In this document: in pieces, positions 6,052-10,286 of the stretch | Numbering within the stretch: position 1 is the stretch's first letter | How the letters are laid out: every line of letters begins with the position of its first letter | DNA from: JAJUFS01 sp964599565 | GTDB taxonomy: Bacteria > Pseudomonadota > Gammaproteobacteria > Natronospirales > JAJUFS01 | NCBI GenBank assembly: GCA_964599565.1 | Contig: CAZRFE010000083.1 | Coordinates: forward strand, 1 to 10,286 | Reading direction: 5' to 3' | Length of the DNA stretch: 10,286 nt | The notes under the pieces: model-generated | What the model was told of the DNA's origin: nothing | The model's database searches: none | What the model saw: only the letters and a program-made list of their open reading frames with translations | Made by a program: the position numbers and the translations under genes

Positions 6052-7869
6052 CTATGGCGCCGTCGCTGCGTCCTGGCGAAAGCGCGTGCGCTTTTCCATC
6101 ATCAGGCGCAGCTTCTTCACGTCCGGCGCATCGGCGCGCACGCGGTAATCATCGCCAAGCACGTGCACGTCCTGGTAGCGGTCGATGACGATGTAACCTT
6201 CCTCGTCCATCAGCGCATATTCGGTGTAGTTCGCAAGCAGCAACGGCAACCGCGGCGCGGTTGCGAACAGGTCCTCGCCATCCGAGTACGCGATGGCGGG
6301 CGTAGTTGTGCCGAACAGCCGCGACAGCAGCGTCGGTGCAATATCGTAGTGCGTCGTCATGTGTGTGAACGCGCCAGGCTCCATGCCCGGCCAGTGCACG
6401 ATCAGCGGCACCTGCGTCTGCGCGCGCGAGAAGTTGCTGTTGTGCCCCCAGTAGTTGAGCGCGTTGTCGTTGAATTCCTGCGCGTGGTCGCCGGTGATTA
6501 TCACGAGCGTGTCATCGAGATGTCCCGTCTCGCGCAGTGCGGCGAGCACGGCGCCGATCTCGCGATCGATGTAATACATGGCGTTGCGGTAAAGGTTCAC
6601 GAACGGTGTCGGGTCGGTGCCGTTGCGCAGCCGGAAGTAATCCGGCGCATCCCAGCTCGGCTGGAACGGACGCTCCGCGCCCTCGGGCACGTCATAGGCG
6701 TGCGCCGCGTCGTAGAAAAGAAAACCGAAGAACCGCTGTGCGTCATCGCTCGGCAGTGACTGCACGAAGCGGCGCGTGATTTCCGCATCACGTTCGGATG
6801 CGGTCGCACCCGGTGTGCTCGTCTCGATGTCCGGCACGTTCACGAACACCGTGCGGTCGAATTCGGGGTTGGTGAGCGTGGCGCTGGAATGCACGTTGAA
6901 CGTGTAGCCCGCCTCGCGCAGGCAGCGTACCAGGACCGGTTCCGTGCCCTGGTTGAATGCGTCCAGCCAGTATGTTGGCGAGAACCCGTAGAAAAGGCTG
7001 AACACGCCGCCGCGCGTGCTGCTCGACGGACTGTAATGGTTCGCGAACTGCAGCGCGCCGTTCGCGAACGCGCTCGCGTTCGGCATCGTCTCCGGCGCAA
7101 GCGCGGCATCGCGCCAGGCGTCGACGAGAATGACCAGCACGTTGAGCTTCGGCGTAGCCGGGCAGCTCACCTCCTGCAGCGGGTAATGCAGGATGCCGGT
7201 GTCGGCAGGCGCGATGCCGGCCTGCGCTTCACCGGCCACGCCGAGGCTTTCGAAGAAGCTGTTCGCGGTCAGCATCGGCTGCCAGGCAAGCACGTTGTGC
7301 AGCGGCGTGATGCGCCGATCATGCGTCGCACTGCTCCACGCAAACAGGAAATGGCTCGCGATCCAGCACACGGCGAGCACGCCGAGCGCGCGGGCCGCGC
7401 CTTTGCGCGCACGTTCGAGCGCGCGCATTCCCGTCGCGCGCCACAGCAGGACCTGCAGCACGGCGAGCATCGCGAGTACGCCGGCGAGCATCGCGAGCTG
7501 TTTCGGTGTGAGCGAGAGAAATTCGATCACGCCGCCGGCGCGCAGCATTGCAAGCACCACGCCGTCGATGTGGAAGCGGTACTGCTGGTAGACGAACGTA
7601 TCGATGCCCGCAATCGCGACGGTAGCCGTCGCGATCACGACGGCGGCGATGGCGGTGACCGTCGCCGTGCGCGGCAGGCGCGCAAGCTGCCACAGCGCGA
7701 GCAGCGGCAGCGTGAGGAAGACACCCTGCCCGATCCACGCAAGCGCGACATACGCGAACGTCACGCCCGATGACGGCAGCGTGATGACCGCGAGATAGCG
7801 CAGGCTGAGCGCAGCCAGCAGCAGCGCATTGGTCAGCGCGAACAGCGCAAGGCGCGAACGGTGCAGCAT
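6052..7869 (-). CDS. inner-membrane sulfatase/alkaline-phosphatase-fold protein, YejM/PbgA-like
   Basis: This 605-residue protein has five N-terminal TM helices (about residues 6-27, 36-62, 68-90, 122-145, 160-178) followed by a periplasmic sulfatase-fold domain. That is the layout of YejM/PbgA and similar to LtaS-type enzymes. Candidate metal or catalytic residues are D250 in ILVDAWRD, the nucleophile T285 in SSSTRGGVFSLFYG, D461 and H462 in TGDHAQEF, and H476 in YWGHNSNFS. The YejM group regulates lipopolysaccharide synthesis through LapB/FtsH in enterics. This copy keeps a fuller hydrolase site than the E. coli protein as I recall it, so it could still be an enzyme (phosphatase or phosphoethanolamine-type). 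The frame stays open to ATG 8004, but the extra 45 residues look uncharacteristic and would overlap the fadE promoter. Starts at 7950 or 7869 are more likely, and I take 7869 because TM1 begins right after it. The gene is convergent with the kinase (27-bp gap). Confidence 0.85.
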   Translation of the reverse strand: MLHRSRLALFALTNALLLAALSLRYLAVITLPSSGVTFAYVALAWIGQGVFLTLPLLALWQLARLPRTATVTAIAAVVIATATVAIAGIDTFVYQQYRFHIDGVVLAMLRAGGVIEFLSLTPKQLAMLAGVLAMLAVLQVLLWRATGMRALERARKGAARALGVLAVCWIASHFLFAWSSATHDRRITPLHNVLAWQPMLTANSFFESLGVAGEAQAGIAPADTGILHYPLQEVSCPATPKLNVLVILVDAWRDAALAPETMPNASAFANGALQFANHYSPSSSTRGGVFSLFYGFSPTYWLDAFNQGTEPVLVRCLREAGYTFNVHSSATLTNPEFDRTVFVNVPDIETSTPGATASERDAEITRRFVQSLPSDDAQRFFGFLFYDAAHAYDVPEGAERPFQPSWDAPDYFRLRNGTDPTPFVNLYRNAMYYIDREIGAVLAALRETGHLDDTLVIITGDHAQEFNDNALNYWGHNSNFSRAQTQVPLIVHWPGMEPGAFTHMTTHYDIAPTLLSRLFGTTTPAIAYSDGEDLFATAPRLPLLLANYTEYALMDEEGYIVIDRYQDVHVLGDDYRVRADAPDVKKLRLMMEKRTRFRQDAATAP

Positions 7870-7966
7870 ATGCAGTAGAAACCCCCAGGGCGGCACGACG
7901 TAATCTCGCGCCGGGCGCGCATGATACAAGGACACGCCGCACAGGAACATCGACCCGTTCCGCCCC

Positions 7967-7995
7967 TTCAATCCTGCAACGCGGAAAGCTATAGT
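7967..7995 (+). promoter_or_regulatory. candidate sigma-70-type promoter for fadE
   Basis: The -10 box TATAGT (7990-7995) matches TATAAT at five of six positions. It lies 17 bases after a weaker -35 box TTCAAT (7967-7972). The expected transcript start near 8002 gives a leader of about 42 bases to the fadE ATG. Spacing is ideal and the region is locally AT-richer than its surroundings. Confidence is limited by the weak -35 box. Confidence 0.5.
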
Positions 7996-8004
7996 CGATG
8001 CCAT

Positions 8005-8020
8005 TCAAACGCGTGTTCGA
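8005..8020. promoter_or_regulatory. inverted repeat resembling a PsrA/TetR-type fatty-acid operator
   Basis: TCAAAC (8005-8010) and GTTCGA (8015-8020) form an imperfect inverted repeat around a four-base spacer (GCGT); five of six arm positions pair. The Pseudomonas PsrA operator is described as (G/C)AAAC-N2-4-GTTT(G/C); here CAAAC-N4-GTTCG differs by one base. It sits at the predicted transcript start of fadE, where a repressor would block transcription. PsrA-like repressors release DNA on binding long-chain fatty acids. The regulator itself is not in the window. Confidence 0.4.
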
Positions 8021-8032
8021 GCGCGGATTTCC

Positions 8033-8037
8033 AGGAG
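8033..8037 (+). promoter_or_regulatory. strong Shine-Dalgarno sequence of fadE
   Basis: AGGAG lies 6 bases before ATG 8044 and fixes that start. It is the best ribosome site in the window, consistent with a well expressed gene. Confidence 0.8.
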
Positions 8038-8043
8038 TGTTCA

Positions 8044-10286
8044 ATGGCTTCCCTGCTCTGGTTCCTGCTTTTTGCCGTTGTCGTCGCAACGCTTCTCTAC
8101 AAGCGCGCGCGCCTGCTGCCGGCCACCGTGCTGATCGCAGGTCTGCTCATCGCGTACACGCTGCTCGGCGACGGCGGACGCACGTGGGATACCGCGCTGT
8201 GGCTTGTGTTCGGCGCCATCGCGCTGCTGCTGAACTTCCGTCCGCTGCGCGCGCACCTGCTCACGCGCCCCGTGCTGAACGAATACCGCAAGATCATGCC
8301 GGAGATGTCCGACACCGAGCAGGCGGCGCTCGAGGCCGGCACCGTGTGGTGGGACCGCGATCTTTTCACCGGCAACCCGGACTGGCGCAAGCTGCTCGAC
8401 TTTCCCGCCGCGAAATTGAGCGCGGAAGAACAGCAGTTTCTCGACAACGACGTCGAGCAGCTGTGCGGCATGCTCGATGAATGGAAGATCACGCACGAAT
8501 GGGGCGACCTGCCGCCCGAGGTGTGGCAGTTCCTGAAGGAGCGCGGTTTCTTCGCGATGATCATCCCGAAGGAATACGGCGGTCGGGCATTCTCCGCGGT
8601 TGCGCATTCCGAGGTGCTCGTGAAGATCGCATCGCGCAGCCCGACATGCGCGTCGATCGTCGCGGTGCCGAATTCGCTCGGCCCCGGCGAGCTCCTGATG
8701 AAATACGGCACCGATGAACAGAAGCAGCATTACCTGCCGCGGCTTGCGCGCGGCGAGGACGTGCCGTGCTTCGCGCTCACGGGACCATGGGCAGGCTCCG
8801 ATGCAGGCTCGATTCCCGACACCGGCGTGGTGTGCAAGGGCGAGTACAATGGCCGCGAAGTCATCGGCCTCAAGCTCAACTTCACCAAGCGCTACATCAC
8901 GCTTGCACCCATCGCGAGCGTCATCGGTCTTGCATTCAAGCTTTACGATCCCGATGGCCTGATGGGAGATCCCGCGAAGAAGGATTACGGCATCACCTGC
9001 GCGCTCGTGCCGCGCGAAACGCCCGGCATCGAGATCGGCCGCCGGCATTTTCCGCTGAACATTCCGTTCTCCAACGGCCCGATCGAAGGCCGCGACGTGT
9101 TCGTGCCGCTCGATGCGATCATCGGCGGACCGGCGATGGCCGGACACGGCTGGCGCATGCTCGTTGAATGTCTCGCCGAGGGCCGTTCCATTTCGCTGCC
9201 ATCGAACACCACCGGCGGCGCGCAGCTCGCCGTGTTCACGACGGGCGCATACGCGCGCATCAGGAAGCAGTTCAATGTTCCCGTCGGCCGTTTTGAAGGC
9301 GTCGGCGAAGCGCTCGGCCGCATGGGCGGAAGGCTGTACGCAATGAATGCCGCGCGGCTTGTCACGGCGAGCGCCGTCGACCAGGGCGAAGTGCCGTCCG
9401 TGCCTTCCGCCATCGTGAAGTATCACGTCACGGAAATGGCACGCCACGTCGCGGACGACGCGATGGACATCCACGGCGGCAAGGGCATCTGTCTTGGCCC
9501 GAAGAATTATCTCGCCCGCGGCTATGAATCCGTGCCGATCGCGATCACCGTCGAAGGCGCGAACATTCTCACGCGCAGTCTCATCATCTTCGGCCAGGGC
9601 GCGATCCGCTCGCATCCCTACGTGCTTGATGAAATGAAGGCCGGCGCACTCGGGGATGAACGCAAACGGCTCGTCGAGTTCGACAAGGCACTGTGGGGTC
9701 ACATCGGCTTCGCGTTCTCGAACGCCGTGCGCGCCATCGTGCTCGCAGCGACGCACGCGCGCTACATCGGCGTGCCCGTGAAGGGCGAAACGCGTCGCTA
9801 CTTCCAGCACATCAACCGCTACTCCGCGGCGTTCGCGCTGGTTGCGGATTCCGCGATGCTCACGATGGGCGGTGCGCTGAAGCGCAAGGAGAAGATTTCC
9901 GCACGCCTCGGCGACATGCTGAGCGCGATGTATCTCGCGTCCTGCGCGCTGAAGCATTTCCATGACCAGGGCGAACCGGACGACGATCTTCCGCTCGTGG
10001 AATGGGTGTGCCGCGATGCGCTCTATCGCTTGCAGGAACAGCTGCATTCGCTGCTGCGAAACTTCCCGAGCCGCGCCGTCGCGATGATCCTGCGCGTACT
10101 CGTCTTCCCGACGGGACGCCGCTATTCCGCGCCGTCCGACCGGCTCGGCAATCGCATCACCGAACTCCTCATCAATCCTTCGTCCAGCCGCGACCGTCTC
10201 ACCGCGGGCGTGTACACCGGCAAGGATTACGAAGGCGTCGGCGACATGGAAGCCACCATGCGGCTCGCCATCCAGGCCGAACCGCT
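8044..10286 (+). CDS. fadE: FadE-type membrane-bound acyl-CoA dehydrogenase (partial, 3' truncated by window)
   Basis: 747 complete codons are present with no stop; E. coli FadE has 814 residues, so perhaps 65 are missing. FadE carries out the first step of beta-oxidation, making trans-2-enoyl-CoA from acyl-CoA with FAD as cofactor. The N-terminus has hydrophobic stretches (about 1-20, 24-42 and 50-65) that anchor it to the inner membrane. Motifs shared with E. coli FadE include PNSLGPGELL, the flavin/substrate motif AGSDAG (about 250-255), KRYITLAPIA, GRRHFPLN, GWRMLVECL and ITVEGANILTR, where E504 is the probable catalytic base. The C-terminal DUF1974-like part begins near residue 550 and includes RISARLGD-like and FPTGRRYSAPSD segments. 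W249 in GPWAGSDAG stands where E. coli has Glu in SPEAGSDAG. ATG 8044 is fixed by the ribosome site. It is transcribed alone from a divergent promoter, and a fatty-acid repressor may control it. Confidence 0.95.
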   Translation, partial: MASLLWFLLFAVVVATLLYKRARLLPATVLIAGLLIAYTLLGDGGRTWDTALWLVFGAIALLLNFRPLRAHLLTRPVLNEYRKIMPEMSDTEQAALEAGTVWWDRDLFTGNPDWRKLLDFPAAKLSAEEQQFLDNDVEQLCGMLDEWKITHEWGDLPPEVWQFLKERGFFAMIIPKEYGGRAFSAVAHSEVLVKIASRSPTCASIVAVPNSLGPGELLMKYGTDEQKQHYLPRLARGEDVPCFALTGPWAGSDAGSIPDTGVVCKGEYNGREVIGLKLNFTKRYITLAPIASVIGLAFKLYDPDGLMGDPAKKDYGITCALVPRETPGIEIGRRHFPLNIPFSNGPIEGRDVFVPLDAIIGGPAMAGHGWRMLVECLAEGRSISLPSNTTGGAQLAVFTTGAYARIRKQFNVPVGRFEGVGEALGRMGGRLYAMNAARLVTASAVDQGEVPSVPSAIVKYHVTEMARHVADDAMDIHGGKGICLGPKNYLARGYESVPIAITVEGANILTRSLIIFGQGAIRSHPYVLDEMKAGALGDERKRLVEFDKALWGHIGFAFSNAVRAIVLAATHARYIGVPVKGETRRYFQHINRYSAAFALVADSAMLTMGGALKRKEKISARLGDMLSAMYLASCALKHFHDQGEPDDDLPLVEWVCRDALYRLQEQLHSLLRNFPSRAVAMILRVLVFPTGRRYSAPSDRLGNRITELLINPSSSRDRLTAGVYTGKDYEGVGDMEATMRLAIQAEP

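Larger units (their letters stand above)
7870..8043. other. divergent intergenic region between the sulfatase-like gene and fadE
   Basis: This 174-bp spacer holds the control signals of both flanking genes. On the + side there is a promoter-like pair, an inverted repeat and a strong ribosome site for fadE (all listed separately). On the - side a TATCAT hexamer (7921-7926) could be a -10 box for the sulfatase-like gene, giving a leader of about 45 bases to ATG 7869, but no convincing -35 box accompanies it. No RNA gene or terminator is visible. Confidence 0.6.

Noticed and set aside
6025..6054. Possible bidirectional terminator between kinase and sulfatase-like gene (GCTGC at 6026-6030, GCAGC at 6048-6052)
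   Set aside because: A five-base stem with a 17-base loop and no T-tract on either strand; too weak to call.
7921..7926. TATCAT on the - strand as promoter of the sulfatase-like gene
   Set aside because: No recognisable -35 box; kept only as a remark in the intergenic entry.
7870..8004. 45-residue N-terminal extension of the sulfatase-like protein up to ATG 8004
   Set aside because: No membrane helix or family similarity, poor ribosome site, and it would overlap the fadE promoter. A start at 7950 remains possible.
8041..10047. 668-codon open frame opposite fadE, and similar ones at 3287-4738 and 4444-5946
   Set aside because: Low-complexity Arg/His/Glu/Asp-rich shadows without ribosome sites or recognisable folds, fully opposite well supported genes.

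Overview
The window is GC-rich (low to mid 60s percent by eye, strong G/C preference at third codon positions) and densely coded. No mobile element, CRISPR array, rRNA or tRNA is visible. The last gene is a long FadE-type acyl-CoA dehydrogenase closely resembling E. coli FadE. The gene before it encodes a five-TM membrane sulfatase-fold protein of the YejM/PbgA kind. Together with an NtrC/NtrY-like two-component pair, these suggest a gammaproteobacterium, perhaps of the Xanthomonadales or a relative. That placement is inference, not a database result.

Left block (1-3251, + strand): the 3' end of an ABC ATPase, two different MacB/FtsX-type permeases, and a small exported NTF2-like (DUF4440/SnoaL-type) protein. 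Spacing is tight (10, 15 and 17 bases), so this looks like one operon for a heteromeric MacB-type exporter or lipoprotein/efflux machine. Its start lies upstream of the window. A strong intrinsic terminator (3298-3324) closes it.

Middle block (3377-6024, + strand): an NtrC-family sigma-54 response regulator and a membrane histidine kinase. They overlap by the TTGA junction, with the kinase starting at TTG. The kinase has two TM helices and almost no periplasmic loop, so it is unlikely to bind a periplasmic ligand by itself. I infer that this pair controls, and may sense through, the adjacent transporter. The 52 bases between the terminator and the regulator hold a 12-bp palindrome and a weak sigma-54-like GG-N10-GC signature.

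Right block: a convergent gene on the - strand (6052-7869) encodes the sulfatase-fold protein. Across a 174-bp divergent intergenic region, fadE runs off the right edge on the + strand. This intergenic region carries a reasonable sigma-70-type promoter for fadE, overlapped downstream by an inverted repeat resembling PsrA-type fatty-acid operators. These two genes look like ordinary chromosomal housekeeping or lipid genes, unrelated to the exporter module.

The item most worth follow-up is the exporter / NTF2-like protein / sigma-54 two-component module as a possible self-sensing export system. No completely new system is proven by the sequence.
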